Assembly: GCA_965201045.1 (NCBI GenBank)
Contig: OZ241746.1
Coordinates: 4,526,001-4,590,000 of the forward strand
Direction: 5' to 3'
Length of the DNA: 64,000 nt
Origin: JAPORK01 sp026710285
GTDB taxonomy: Bacteria > Pseudomonadota > Gammaproteobacteria > Pseudomonadales > Endozoicomonadaceae
The notes beneath the pieces are model-generated. The model ran no database searches and had not been told where the DNA came from. It worked only from the letters and a program-made list of their open reading frames with translations. Made by a program: the position numbers and the translations under genes. Shown here piece by piece: positions 47,301-56,343 of this stretch; position 1 is the stretch's first letter; the number at the start of each line of letters is the position of its first letter.

Positions 47301-49893
47301 TTGTGGCAGGTAATATAATTTGTTCTGTTGGTTTCCCTGTTACACTACTAAGACCTATCGTTACGGCAGTACGATTATTCTGTACATCTTCTGTGTAGCG
47401 AACTGTACAGCGGTGTGCATTATCATAGGCGACAACCTCTGTTTCTCCATCAGGCAGATGTTTTCTGACCAATCTGCCGAAAGCATCATAATCAAAGCGG
47501 GTAGTTAGTGCAACTGGCACCCCCTGACTCTGTGCATAATGTGTAGTCGCTGCTACTTCTCCTGCAGCATTGTAACTGATTGTTGTTTGTTGCTGCCATA
47601 ACCCAGGCTGAAGATGCCCCTGCAGATCAGTTTTTTCAATGTACTTTGCGAGTTTTCTTCCTGTACCATCAAAAATTACTTTTTTCTGCATGCCATTGGG
47701 TGCAGTGACAATCACGCTATTTTCATGTGCAGATAACTGATACTGATTCCGTGTTGTCACTTCAAACGGTGTATCTTTTGCATCAGTATGTGCTGTCAAT
47801 CGACCCAGTTTATCATACTCAAAAGTTTGGATATTTTTTTTATCCTCAGAAATCACCCGTAGTGTTTTAGGAATAAATAAGCTTTTTTCAGTTATTACTG
47901 ATGATACAGTGTGCTTATTTGCTATATCAATATAATCCGAAATAGTTTCCGTACCCTGTTTATTTAAGATGTACTTATAATGATGTATAACGGTCTTAAC
48001 ACTTCCTGCCGGAAGATCACTGCCGGTGAGTTTTTTCTGTTTTAATAAACCATAAGTCAATGGATTCTTTTTATCCTGATAATAATGACTTATTTCTGTT
48101 CGTTGTTCATCACCGCTTTTAACTTCAGTTTTATACAGTACCAGTGTATAACCCGGTTTATTTCTGTTATCTTCTTTTTGGTAACTCATTGTTGTTATGA
48201 CTGGGGTGAGCAGCGTACTGTTTTTTAGCGGAGCAGGAAAAAGTTTTGTCTCTTCTGCTAAAGCAGCTACCGGCCAGCCAACTGGCGCAGCAGGACATTG
48301 ACTGTCACCACTTTGTGGACAGTACTTTGTTTCTGTTTTACGACCATAGCTATCGGTTTGACTGATTAACCGTCCGTAATCATCATAACTTCTATTGACT
48401 ACGGTTTCTACCGGTACAGACAGGTTATCTCCCCAGTTTTTAGTGACAACCTTCAGGGGCAGAGAATAAGTAGTCGGTAGTTGTTCAAAGGAAGTATGTG
48501 CACAACCCTCCCTTTTATCTGTACGACAAAAATAAACTTCATTTTCATTTAGCAGCTTATTCGTTTTATCACTAATTGTTTTAGTATCAATCAATAAATG
48601 ATATTTGTTATACGTTCTGATTATTTGTATCTGTCCATTGTCTTTTTTTGTCTGGTAGGTATAAGCAGTAGGTGCTTCAAACAGTATATCTGTTTTTAAA
48701 TCAGGTAATTCAGTTAAACCGGAGTTAAAACCAAGATAATCATGATTGTTACTATTTGTTGAAGTGTAGCTGTAATTTACATTCATTGGTGGCTGGTTTG
48801 CACCGGGAATAACGCTGACTTGTTTAACAACACACATTGATACAAATGGCTGAAATGGATGCTGGTCATTTGTAATATCGGGTAATTTCATCGCATGACG
48901 ACAATCATAAGTAAATTGTTTTTCCATTCCGGTAAAGTAGTGAATACCTGTCAGCAGATCCTGATTGTTGTGATGAGTCTCATAACTTAAATGAACCAGT
49001 CCGGAATGATTAATATCCTGTTGATTATTGCCCGGAAACCAGATATTACGTACTTCATCATTTTCTAAATCAATACGCATGTTAACCGGATTACCCTGTA
49101 CATCATAACTGGTAACCGTCAGATAATTATTTTTTCTTGTCAGTACTATTGAGAGACCATTATCGTCGGTTATTCTTTCTAAAAGATGGCTTCCGGGCAT
49201 ATATTTAAAATTGACACCCTCTCCATTTTGTTGCTCCATACGAATTTCATAGCCATCACGGTCTAAAATATCCTGTAATCCGTTTGCAGATGTAATCACG
49301 AGATTCCCTTTTTTATCTTTGGTAATGATGACATCTTTTAGTTTGTGATACTGTGGATGCCAGCTTCCGTCAGGTCGCTGCTCCAGGAAAAAACTTTTTC
49401 CTCCGGCTGTGTTTAACTGATGCGTAACCGGATTATAGTGTGTCAGATTCCATGCCCAGCCACGTCCGAGATGGTCCGGATTACCTTTTGCACCACTGTT
49501 ATAATTCATCTCCAGATCAATATCAGGACCATGACCAAAATTACTCCGTAATAAGCCCGACTTTATCGAAACCAGCAACATACCTGTCCTTGGATCTACT
49601 TCACTGTTTTCACTTTTAGCAAAATTAAAAGAATTAGACCAAATAGATAGATCACCACCTCCTGATTGACTCAGTGATAAGTGATGATAATTGGTTTTAT
49701 TTTTTTCATTTATTGCATGTGTATCTGACGTATTTTTTTTTAGTTGTATTTTTTTATCAATATAAACACTACTTATTTTAGTTCTGTTCTTTCCAATGGC
49801 TAAAGTTATTTTTCCAAAATATAGAAGCAGAAATAAAAACAAAAATGCATAAATAATATTACAAAGACTTTTATTTATTTTTATAATTATCAT
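44329..49893 (-). CDS. R9: RHS-repeat secreted protein, R6/R8-type tip
   Basis: 1854 residues, ATG 49893 with AGGA 11 nt upstream, beginning MIIIKINKSLCNIIYAFLFL. Signal peptide, N-terminal domain, repeats and core are intact. Local changes include LYSINKFNG in the repeat region (most copies have an Asp-Lys-Ser form) and VCDLTGH where others have VYDLTGH, which alters one YD unit. Motifs LPTYEEA and PPTYQEA. The linker begins VEKQANSGDGALVGG and continues into a unique DELDPPGGNLDPGNIGN stretch. The tip has LGCGRGPIVPCDH, VTTVS, LEPDHLISFDAP, YDEILQEYSPFDYL and MLKPGGKLYVMT. Its GCGRG is the closest of all copies to a standard methyltransferase motif I. Confidence 0.96.
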   Translation of the reverse strand: MIIIKINKSLCNIIYAFLFLFLLLYFGKITLAIGKNRTKISSVYIDKKIQLKKNTSDTHAINEKNKTNYHHLSLSQSGGGDLSIWSNSFNFAKSENSEVDPRTGMLLVSIKSGLLRSNFGHGPDIDLEMNYNSGAKGNPDHLGRGWAWNLTHYNPVTHQLNTAGGKSFFLEQRPDGSWHPQYHKLKDVIITKDKKGNLVITSANGLQDILDRDGYEIRMEQQNGEGVNFKYMPGSHLLERITDDNGLSIVLTRKNNYLTVTSYDVQGNPVNMRIDLENDEVRNIWFPGNNQQDINHSGLVHLSYETHHNNQDLLTGIHYFTGMEKQFTYDCRHAMKLPDITNDQHPFQPFVSMCVVKQVSVIPGANQPPMNVNYSYTSTNSNNHDYLGFNSGLTELPDLKTDILFEAPTAYTYQTKKDNGQIQIIRTYNKYHLLIDTKTISDKTNKLLNENEVYFCRTDKREGCAHTSFEQLPTTYSLPLKVVTKNWGDNLSVPVETVVNRSYDDYGRLISQTDSYGRKTETKYCPQSGDSQCPAAPVGWPVAALAEETKLFPAPLKNSTLLTPVITTMSYQKEDNRNKPGYTLVLYKTEVKSGDEQRTEISHYYQDKKNPLTYGLLKQKKLTGSDLPAGSVKTVIHHYKYILNKQGTETISDYIDIANKHTVSSVITEKSLFIPKTLRVISEDKKNIQTFEYDKLGRLTAHTDAKDTPFEVTTRNQYQLSAHENSVIVTAPNGMQKKVIFDGTGRKLAKYIEKTDLQGHLQPGLWQQQTTISYNAAGEVAATTHYAQSQGVPVALTTRFDYDAFGRLVRKHLPDGETEVVAYDNAHRCTVRYTEDVQNNRTAVTIGLSSVTGKPTEQIILPATTGTLPSIRVLCTAGDKQSGAKVSRMTYDGFDRLVSTVDPMGKIVQKRYDALGQVTDIINPVGDKIHNVCDLTGHVIQHWVMPAQGGQYLLASAGFNAAGQKLWSAREDGKKTTYHYNINGQLYSINKFNGHHITLSYNNIGLAVKDSMDGKVLLQISYDHLNHQPRTVTDNTGITTYDYRDDGLLNNTIHKGINGYASSAETLIYNSYHHLVSRTDSQHNKIIYMSDKLLRPLTKIYQKNTGNTTQLEQLVYDSFSRVVKKIYGSGMIRLFTYNPWGQVDTIKDSLNGKPLHTESFVYDPDGNIIRLQRGDDQNHQATIDYRYDNMDNLVSMNCEGDNTLCPHDTAIDGGNLKAAPAIIQQDYTFTRLNRIAGVTEKLINTSADQLHSLTKTMSYSYANTKIPLRLTAISTQWNNQQPDTHAFVYDSSGNMIIDGKGNKISYNPFNQITQVINNAGVVSRYDYDGQGKEIKVVTTQGTRQMIYQGGTLSGEVVTDTANNRHRISYLSPEIRTTDNTITDWNESNYKGDVISILKQDKTLKQWTVQQHKVYSPYGMAWSYGKKKTTVPAFQQTLKGFDGEITDAATGWQFLGAGNRTYNPSQRYFVSEDPAGDGYAFGGNNPIMNSDPSGNMPKWLGKMFKLANTAFNLGMNMTHNKFIQGIGRSLMWGGMGLSLGPTFAIGMAFAAPTTLAFASALKPANKGLQQASMITGRVYGGALFVAGLIALGAGIGEFAEGLLATLGNEVAAVGEKAAAAAEEVKVTAGILPTYEEAIADAPPTYQEAVEGNSPVYRSVLYLGVEKQANSGDGALVGGASNHPGLIVQNAEGFDELDPPGGNLDPGNIGNFSEFQRAVLGCGRGPIVPCDHTGVTTVSIFDLLEPDHLISFDAPIEVTVNIIGENIYDEILQEYSPFDYLRVAYAMLKPGGKLYVMTCLYESEWLSSYAEQGAAIFGNNSVDYIHGMESIAAVAERFGSGGPDPFTYENMLVLEK

Positions 49894-50332
49894 CTATTGT
49901 AAAATCCTATTTTTGTGAAATTTATAAGGTGAGATTTATCATGAAAGATAGTGTTTTGAGTTATTTTGATTTAGACAAAAATCTTTCTTTTAGTTTAATC
50001 TTATTTAAAATGGCTGCATCTTTTTATATAAAAATTATAAGCAATTTGATTCATTAATGGTGTAGCATTATTCTTGAAATATGACGGATACATCGTGTAA
50101 CATAAAAAAGTTCATGATAGTTTCAGATAGCTTTTTAATAAATGACATATAATTTTAAAAGAGAATATTGCATGCATATTCTGCTTTAAATCATCTTATT
50201 CTATTTCTGAAAAGCTTACATATTTGGCACCAGAGAATCATTAAGTTATACACAGATCAGCTTTTATACTTAACCTGCCGCTAAAGCATTGAACATCATT
50301 TAAGTAAGTGCTCACTCTGTTAATTGTTCATA
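49894..50332. other. R9/R10 spacer (439 bp)
   Basis: Upstream region of R9 and 3' flank of R10. Nearly identical to 55898-56343, apart from a 10-bp absence (acacagatat) near 50046. It holds the AGGA ribosome binding site of R9 and the divergent plus-strand open stretch 49941-50057. Confidence 0.65.
49941..50057 (+). other. Possible divergent small ORF, 38 codons
   Basis: ATG preceded by AAGGTGAG with 7 nt between, a good Shine-Dalgarno sequence on the plus strand, opposite in direction to R9 and starting about 48 bp from its start codon. The product begins MKDSVLSYFDLDKNLSFSLI and is hydrophobic toward the end. The equivalent at 55945-56064 is also open, but those at 43.8, 26.1 and 38.0 kb stop within 12 to 17 codons. 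Probably not a conserved gene. Confidence 0.2.
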
Positions 50333-53300
50333 CTATTTTTGAAGCACTAACATGATTTCATATGTTGAGCGACCAGGTCCTTGGCTCCCAAAACGTTCTG
50401 CAACCACTGCTATCGATTCCACTCCACGAACATAATTCACACTATTATTTCCAAATATGCCCGCACCTCGTTGTGCATACGACGATAACCACTCAGATAC
50501 ATCAGTATTTATCATAACATACAGCCTGCCACCTGGTCTCAGCATAATATGTGCTAATCTTAAAAAATTCATTGCTGAATTCTCCTGAAGTATTTCGTCA
50601 TAAACATTTGCACCTAACCTGTTTGCTATGTCTTCTATGGGTGTGTCAAGAGTTATCAGGTAATCAGGCTGTATGAAATGAGATGCAGAAACTGTAATAA
50701 CACCTCTATGCCCACAAGGCACAAACGAAGCTCTACCACATCCAAAAACAGCTCGCCGGCTTTCCGGAATACTCTCTACATTGGTACCAGCATTACCTGC
50801 TGCTCCCGTCTCTTCACTACCTTCATTCCCTACATTTGTATCTGCTGCATCATTACCACCCCCGACTAACGCTTCATTTTGATATCCACTATCCTCCTGT
50901 TTTTCTCCTCCTAAGTATAAAACACTTCTATAAACCGGAGAATTACCTTCTACTGCTTCTTGATAAGTTGGAGGTGCATCTGCTATTGCTTCTTCATAAG
51001 TTGGAAGTATACCAGCTGTTACTTTAACCTCCTCTGCAGCAGCTGCTGCGGCTTTTTCACCTGCTGCCACTGCTTCACCCCCTAATGTTGCCAGCAGACC
51101 TTCTGCAAATTCACCTATACCTGCACCGAGAGCTATGAGTCCGGCTACAAATAATGCACCTCCATAAACTCTTCCGGTAATCATTGAGGCTTGCTGCAAA
51201 CCTTTGTTGGCAGGTTTTAATGCTGATGTAAAAGCCAATGTAGCCGGTGCTGCAAAAGCCATACCAATGGCAAAGGTTGGACCAAGAGACAAACCCATGC
51301 CACCCCACATCAGTGACCTTCCAATCCCCTGGATAAACTTACTATGCGTCATGTTCATCCCCAGATTAAAAGCAGTGTTTGCCATTTTAAACATTTTGCC
51401 TAACCACTTTGGCATATTACCGCTGGGATCACTATTCATAATCGGATTGTTGCCACCAAATGCATAACCATCACCGGCAGGATCTTCACTGACAAAGTAG
51501 CGTTGCGACGGATTATAGGTACGATTACCGGCGCCTAAAAACTGCCACCCCGTTGCAGCATCGGTTATTTCACCATCAAACCCTTTTAATGTTTGTTGAA
51601 AGGCAGGAACTGTTGTCTTTTTTTTTCCGTAAGACCACGCCATACCATAGGGACTATACACCTTGTGTTGTTGTACCGTCCACTGTTTTAACGTTTTATC
51701 TTGTTTTAATATGCTGATTACATCGCCTTTATAATTGCTTTCGTTCCAGTCAGTAATCGTATTATCGGTGGTTCTAATCTCCGGTGACAGATAGCTAATT
51801 CTGTGTCTGTTATTCGCTGTATCGGTTACCACTTCACCGCTGAGTGTTCCTCCCTGATAAATCATCTGCCGAATACCTTGTGTAGTTACAACTTTAATTT
51901 CTTTTCCCTGACCATTGTAATCATAACGGCTAACCACACCGGCACTATTAATCACCTGGGTTATTTGATTAAAAGGGTTATAATTAATTTTATTTCCCTT
52001 ACTATCAATGATCATATTTCCGCTTGTATCATAAACGAATGTATGAGTATCAGGTTGTTGATTATTCCATTGTGTACTGATTGCAGTTAATCGCAGTGGT
52101 ATTTTAGTATTTGCATAGATATAAGACATTGTCTTAGTCAATGAATGTAACTGATCAGCTGAAGTATCAATTAATTTTTCAGTAACGCCCGCAATACGAT
52201 TTAGTCGTGTAAATGTATAATCCTGCTGTATAATCGTTGGAGCTGCTTTCAGGTTACCACCATCAATTGCAGTATCATGCGGACAGAGTGTATTATCTCC
52301 CTCACAATTCATTGAAACCAAATTATCCATATGATCATAACGATAGTCTATTGTTGCCTGATGATTTTGATCACCACCACGTTGTAAACGGATAATATTT
52401 CCATCAGGATCATAAACAAAAGATTCAGTATGCAGTGGTTTTCCATTAAGAGTATCTTTTATTGTATCAACTTGACCCCAAGGATTATACGTAAATAAAC
52501 GTATCATACCACTGCCATATATCTTCTTCACTACACGGGAAAAAGAATCATAGACTAACTGTTCAAGTTGTGTTGTATTACCGGTATTTTCCTGATAGGT
52601 TTTTGTTAACGGTCTGAGTAGTTTGTCAGACATATAAATAATTTTATTGTGCTGAGAATCTGTATGACTGACAAGATGATGGTAATTATTATAAATCAGC
52701 ATTTCAGCACTACTCGCATATCCGTTAATACCTTTATGTATAGTGTTATTTAATAGTCCGTCATCCCGATAATCATAAGTAGTAATGCCGGTATTATCAG
52801 TGACTGTACGTGGCTGGTGATTAAGATGATCATAACTAATTTGTAAGAGTACTTTGCCATCCATACTATCCTTTACAGCCAGTCCAATATTGTTATAAGA
52901 CAAAGTAATATGATGCCCATTAAATTTTTCAATACTATATAACTGACCATTAATATTATAATGATAAGTGGTTTTTTTACCATCTTCTCTGGCTGACCAT
53001 AATTTTTGACCCGCCGCATTAAAACCCGCCGATGCTAATAGATACTGCCCCCCTTGTTCAGGCATAACCCAATGCTGAATAACATGACCGGTCAGATCAT
53101 AGACATTATGTATTCTGTCCCCTACAGGATTGATAATATCGGTTACCTGTCCAAGTGCATCATAACGTTTTTGCACTATTTTTCCCATAGGATCTACAGT
53201 GCTGACAAGACGATCAAAACCATCGTAGGTCATTCTGGAAACTTTTGCCCCTGACTGCTTGTCTCCGGCTGTACACAGTACTCTGATAGAAGGCAGGGTA

Positions 53301-55897
53301 CCTGTTGTGGCAGGTAATATAATTTGTTCTGTTGGTTTCCCTGTTACACTACTAAGACCTATCGTTATGGCAGTACGATTATTCTGTACATCTTCTGTGT
53401 AGCGAACTGTACAGCGGTGTGCATTATCATAGGCGACAACCTCTGTTTCTCCATCAGGCAGATGTTTTCTGACCAATCTGCCGAAAGCATCATAATCAAA
53501 GCGGGTAGTTAGTGCAACTGGCACCCCCTGACTCTGTGCATAACGTGTAGTCGTTGCCACCTCTCCTGCAGCATTATAACTGATTTGTGTTTGTTGCTGC
53601 CATAACCCAGGCTGAAGATGCCCCTGCAGATCAGTTTTTTCAATGTACGTTGCGAGTTTTCTTCCTGTACCATCAAAAATTACTTTTTTCTGCATGCCAT
53701 TGGGTGCAGTGACAATCACGCTGTTTTCATGTGCAGATAACCGGTATTGATTCCGTGTTGTCACTTCAAACGGTGTATCTTTTGCATCAGTATGTGCTGT
53801 CAATCGACCCAGTTTATCATACTCAAAAGTTTGGATATTTTTTTTATCCTCAGAAATCACCCGTAGTGTTTTAGGAATAAATAAGCTTTTTTCAGTTATT
53901 ACTGATGATACAGTGTGCTTATTTGCTATATCAATATAATCCGAAATAGTTTCCGTACCCTGTTTATTTAAGATGTACTTATAATGATGTATAACGGTCT
54001 TAACACTTCCTGCCGGAAGATCACTGCCGGTTAGTTTTTTCTGTTTTAATAAACCATAAGTCAGTGGATTATTTTTATCCTGATAATAATGATTGATTTC
54101 TGTTCGTTGTTCATCACCGCTTTTAACTTCAGTTTTATACAGTACCAGCGTATAACCCGGTTTATTTCTGTTATCTTCTTTTTGATAACTCATTGTTGTT
54201 ATGACTGGGGTGAGCAGCGTACTGTTTTTTAGCAGAGCAGGAAAAAGTTTTGTCTCTTCTGCTAAAGCAGCTACCGGCCAGCCAACTGGCGCAGCAGGAC
54301 ATTGACTGTCACCACTTTGTGGACAGTACTTTGTTTCTGTTTTACGACCATAGCTATCGGTTTGACTGATTAACCGTCCGTAATCATCATAACTTCTATT
54401 GACTACGGTTTCTACCGGTGCAGACAGGTTATCTCCCCAGTTTTTAGTGACAACCTTCAGGGGCAGAGAATAAGTAGTCGGTAGCTGTTCAAAGGAAGTA
54501 TGTGCACAACCCTCCCTTTTATCTGTACGACAAAAATAAACTTCATTTTCACTGAGCAGCTTATTAGTTTTATCACTGATGGTTTTAGTATCAATCAATA
54601 AATGATATTTGTTATACGTTCTGATTATTTGTATCTGTCCATTGTCTTTTTTTGTCTGGTAGGTATAAGCAGTAGGTGCTTCAAACAGTATATCTGTTTT
54701 TAAATCAGGTAATTCAGTTAAACCGGAGTTAAAACCAAGATAATCATGATTGTTACTATTTGTTGAAGTGTAGCTGTAATTTACATTCATTGGTGGCTGG
54801 TTTGCACCAGGAATAACCCTGACCTGTTTGACAACACACATTGATGCAAATGGCTGCTGAAATGGATGCTGGTCATTTGTAATATCGGGTAATTTCATCG
54901 CATGACGACAATCATAAGTAAACTGTTTTTCCATTCCGGTAAAGTAGTGAATACCTGTCAGCAGATCCTGATTGTTGTGATGAGTCTCATAACTTAAATG
55001 AACCAGTCCGGAATGATTAATATCCTGTTGATTATTGCCCGGAAACCAGATATTACGTACTTCATCATTTTCTAAATTAATACGCATGTTAACCGGATTA
55101 CCCTGTACATCATAACTGGTAACCGTCAGATAATTATTTTTTCTTGTCAGTGTTATTGAGTGACCATTATCGTCGGTTATTCTTTCTAAGAGATGGCTTC
55201 CAGGCATATATTTAAAATTGACACCCTCTCCATTTTGTTGCTCCATACGAATTTCATAGCCATCACGGTCTAAAATATCCTGTAATCCGTTTGCAGATGT
55301 AATCACGAGATTCCCTTTTTTATCTTTGGTAATGATGACATCTTTTAGTTTGTGATACTGTGGATGCCAGCTTCCGTCAGGTCGCTGCTCCAGGAAAAAA
55401 CTTTTTCCTCCGGCTGTGTTTAACTGATGCGTAATCGGATTATAGTGTGTCAGATTCCATGCCCAGCCACGTCCCAGATGGTCCGGATTACCTTTTGTAC
55501 CACTGTTATAGTTCATCTCCAGATCAATATCAGGACCATGACCAAAATTACTCCGTAATAAGCCCGCCTTTATCGAAACCAGCAACATACCTGTCCTCGG
55601 ATCTACTTCACTATTTTCGCTTTTAGAAAAATTAAAAGAATTAGACCAGATAGACAGATCACCACTTCCTGATTCACCTGATAATAAGGGATGACTCATT
55701 TTGTTTTTTTTATTTGTTGTGTGTGTATCTGACGTATTTTTTTTTAGTAATATTTTCTTATTAATATAAACACTACTTATTTTAGTTCTGTTCTTTCCAA
55801 TGGCTAAAGTTATTTTTCCAAAATATAGAAATAGAAATAAAAACAAGAATGCATAAATAATATTACAAAGACTTTTATTTATTTTTATAATTATCAT
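50333..55897 (-). CDS. R10: mosaic RHS-repeat secreted protein
   Basis: 1854 residues, ATG 55897, AGGA 11 nt upstream. The first 46 or so residues follow R7 and R9 (MIIIKINKSLCNIIYAFLFL to GKNRTKISSVY). From there INKKILLKKNTSDTHTTNKK and SGESGSGDLS follow R6 and R1, so the signal peptide was exchanged. One extra Gln is present in HPFQQPFASM. Motifs LPTYEEA and PPTYQEA. The linker is the SGYQNEALVGGGNDAADTN type, but the second half of the tip (WLSSYAQRGAGIFGNNSVNY, VAERFGS) matches R6/R8/R9, whose linkers are of the other type. Motif region: GCGRASFVPCGH, VYDEILQENS (Asn replaces the usual Tyr), MLRPGGRLYVMI. Confidence 0.96.
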   Translation of the reverse strand: MIIIKINKSLCNIIYAFLFLFLFLYFGKITLAIGKNRTKISSVYINKKILLKKNTSDTHTTNKKNKMSHPLLSGESGSGDLSIWSNSFNFSKSENSEVDPRTGMLLVSIKAGLLRSNFGHGPDIDLEMNYNSGTKGNPDHLGRGWAWNLTHYNPITHQLNTAGGKSFFLEQRPDGSWHPQYHKLKDVIITKDKKGNLVITSANGLQDILDRDGYEIRMEQQNGEGVNFKYMPGSHLLERITDDNGHSITLTRKNNYLTVTSYDVQGNPVNMRINLENDEVRNIWFPGNNQQDINHSGLVHLSYETHHNNQDLLTGIHYFTGMEKQFTYDCRHAMKLPDITNDQHPFQQPFASMCVVKQVRVIPGANQPPMNVNYSYTSTNSNNHDYLGFNSGLTELPDLKTDILFEAPTAYTYQTKKDNGQIQIIRTYNKYHLLIDTKTISDKTNKLLSENEVYFCRTDKREGCAHTSFEQLPTTYSLPLKVVTKNWGDNLSAPVETVVNRSYDDYGRLISQTDSYGRKTETKYCPQSGDSQCPAAPVGWPVAALAEETKLFPALLKNSTLLTPVITTMSYQKEDNRNKPGYTLVLYKTEVKSGDEQRTEINHYYQDKNNPLTYGLLKQKKLTGSDLPAGSVKTVIHHYKYILNKQGTETISDYIDIANKHTVSSVITEKSLFIPKTLRVISEDKKNIQTFEYDKLGRLTAHTDAKDTPFEVTTRNQYRLSAHENSVIVTAPNGMQKKVIFDGTGRKLATYIEKTDLQGHLQPGLWQQQTQISYNAAGEVATTTRYAQSQGVPVALTTRFDYDAFGRLVRKHLPDGETEVVAYDNAHRCTVRYTEDVQNNRTAITIGLSSVTGKPTEQIILPATTGTLPSIRVLCTAGDKQSGAKVSRMTYDGFDRLVSTVDPMGKIVQKRYDALGQVTDIINPVGDRIHNVYDLTGHVIQHWVMPEQGGQYLLASAGFNAAGQKLWSAREDGKKTTYHYNINGQLYSIEKFNGHHITLSYNNIGLAVKDSMDGKVLLQISYDHLNHQPRTVTDNTGITTYDYRDDGLLNNTIHKGINGYASSAEMLIYNNYHHLVSHTDSQHNKIIYMSDKLLRPLTKTYQENTGNTTQLEQLVYDSFSRVVKKIYGSGMIRLFTYNPWGQVDTIKDTLNGKPLHTESFVYDPDGNIIRLQRGGDQNHQATIDYRYDHMDNLVSMNCEGDNTLCPHDTAIDGGNLKAAPTIIQQDYTFTRLNRIAGVTEKLIDTSADQLHSLTKTMSYIYANTKIPLRLTAISTQWNNQQPDTHTFVYDTSGNMIIDSKGNKINYNPFNQITQVINSAGVVSRYDYNGQGKEIKVVTTQGIRQMIYQGGTLSGEVVTDTANNRHRISYLSPEIRTTDNTITDWNESNYKGDVISILKQDKTLKQWTVQQHKVYSPYGMAWSYGKKKTTVPAFQQTLKGFDGEITDAATGWQFLGAGNRTYNPSQRYFVSEDPAGDGYAFGGNNPIMNSDPSGNMPKWLGKMFKMANTAFNLGMNMTHSKFIQGIGRSLMWGGMGLSLGPTFAIGMAFAAPATLAFTSALKPANKGLQQASMITGRVYGGALFVAGLIALGAGIGEFAEGLLATLGGEAVAAGEKAAAAAAEEVKVTAGILPTYEEAIADAPPTYQEAVEGNSPVYRSVLYLGGEKQEDSGYQNEALVGGGNDAADTNVGNEGSEETGAAGNAGTNVESIPESRRAVFGCGRASFVPCGHRGVITVSASHFIQPDYLITLDTPIEDIANRLGANVYDEILQENSAMNFLRLAHIMLRPGGRLYVMINTDVSEWLSSYAQRGAGIFGNNSVNYVRGVESIAVVAERFGSQGPGRSTYEIMLVLQK

Positions 55898-55944
55898 CTA
55901 TTGTAAAATCCTATTTTTGTGAAATTTATAAGGTGAGATTTATC

Positions 55945-56064
55945 ATGAAAGATAGTGTTTTGAGTTATTTTGATTTAGACAAAAATCTTTCTTTTAGTTT
56001 AATCTTATTTAAAATGGCTGCATCTTTTTATATAAAAATTATAAGCAATTACACAGATATTTGA
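55945..56064 (+). other. Possible divergent small ORF, 39 codons
   Basis: Same start and AAGGTGAG ribosome binding site as 49941-50057. The last residues differ (ISNYTDI against ISNLIH) because of the 10-bp length difference. I recognise no family. Confidence 0.2.
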
Positions 56065-56304
56065 TTCATTAATGGTGTAGCATTATTCTTGAAATATGAC
56101 GGATACATCGTGTAACATAAAAAAGTTCATGATAGTTTCAGATAGCTTTTTAATAAATGACATATAATTTTAAAAGAGAATATTTCATGCATATTCTGCT
56201 TTAAATCATCTTATTCTATTTCTAAAAAGCTTACATATTTGGCACCAGAGAATCATTAAGTTATACACAGATCAGCTTTTATACTTAACCTGCCGTTAAA
56301 GCTT

Positions 56305-56325
56305 TGAGCACCATTTAAGTGCTCA
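56305..56325 (-). terminator. R11 3' hairpin, perfect form
   Basis: TGAGCAC and GTGCTCA form a perfect 7-bp stem with a 7-nt loop (CATTTAA), about 20 nt past the R11 stop. It is the reference version of the 3' hairpin in this array. It is not followed by a U-tract. Confidence 0.45.
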
Positions 56326-56343
56326 TCCTGTTAATTGTTCATA

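Larger units (their letters stand above)
55898..56343. other. R10/R11 spacer (446 bp)
   Basis: Copy of the R9/R10 spacer with ten extra bases. The minus strand has ATTGCTTATAATTTT at about 56036-56050 (TATAAT, roughly 140 nt before the R10 start), shared with the R8 and R9 upstream regions. It could be a -10 box, but no good -35 lies 17 nt before it. The R11 hairpin is at 56305-56325. Confidence 0.6.

Noticed and set aside
56038..56043. TATAAT on the minus strand as the R10 promoter
   Set aside because: Hexamer is perfect but no acceptable -35 lies 16-18 nt upstream, and R5 and R7 spacers lack the block; AT-rich spacers give such matches by chance.
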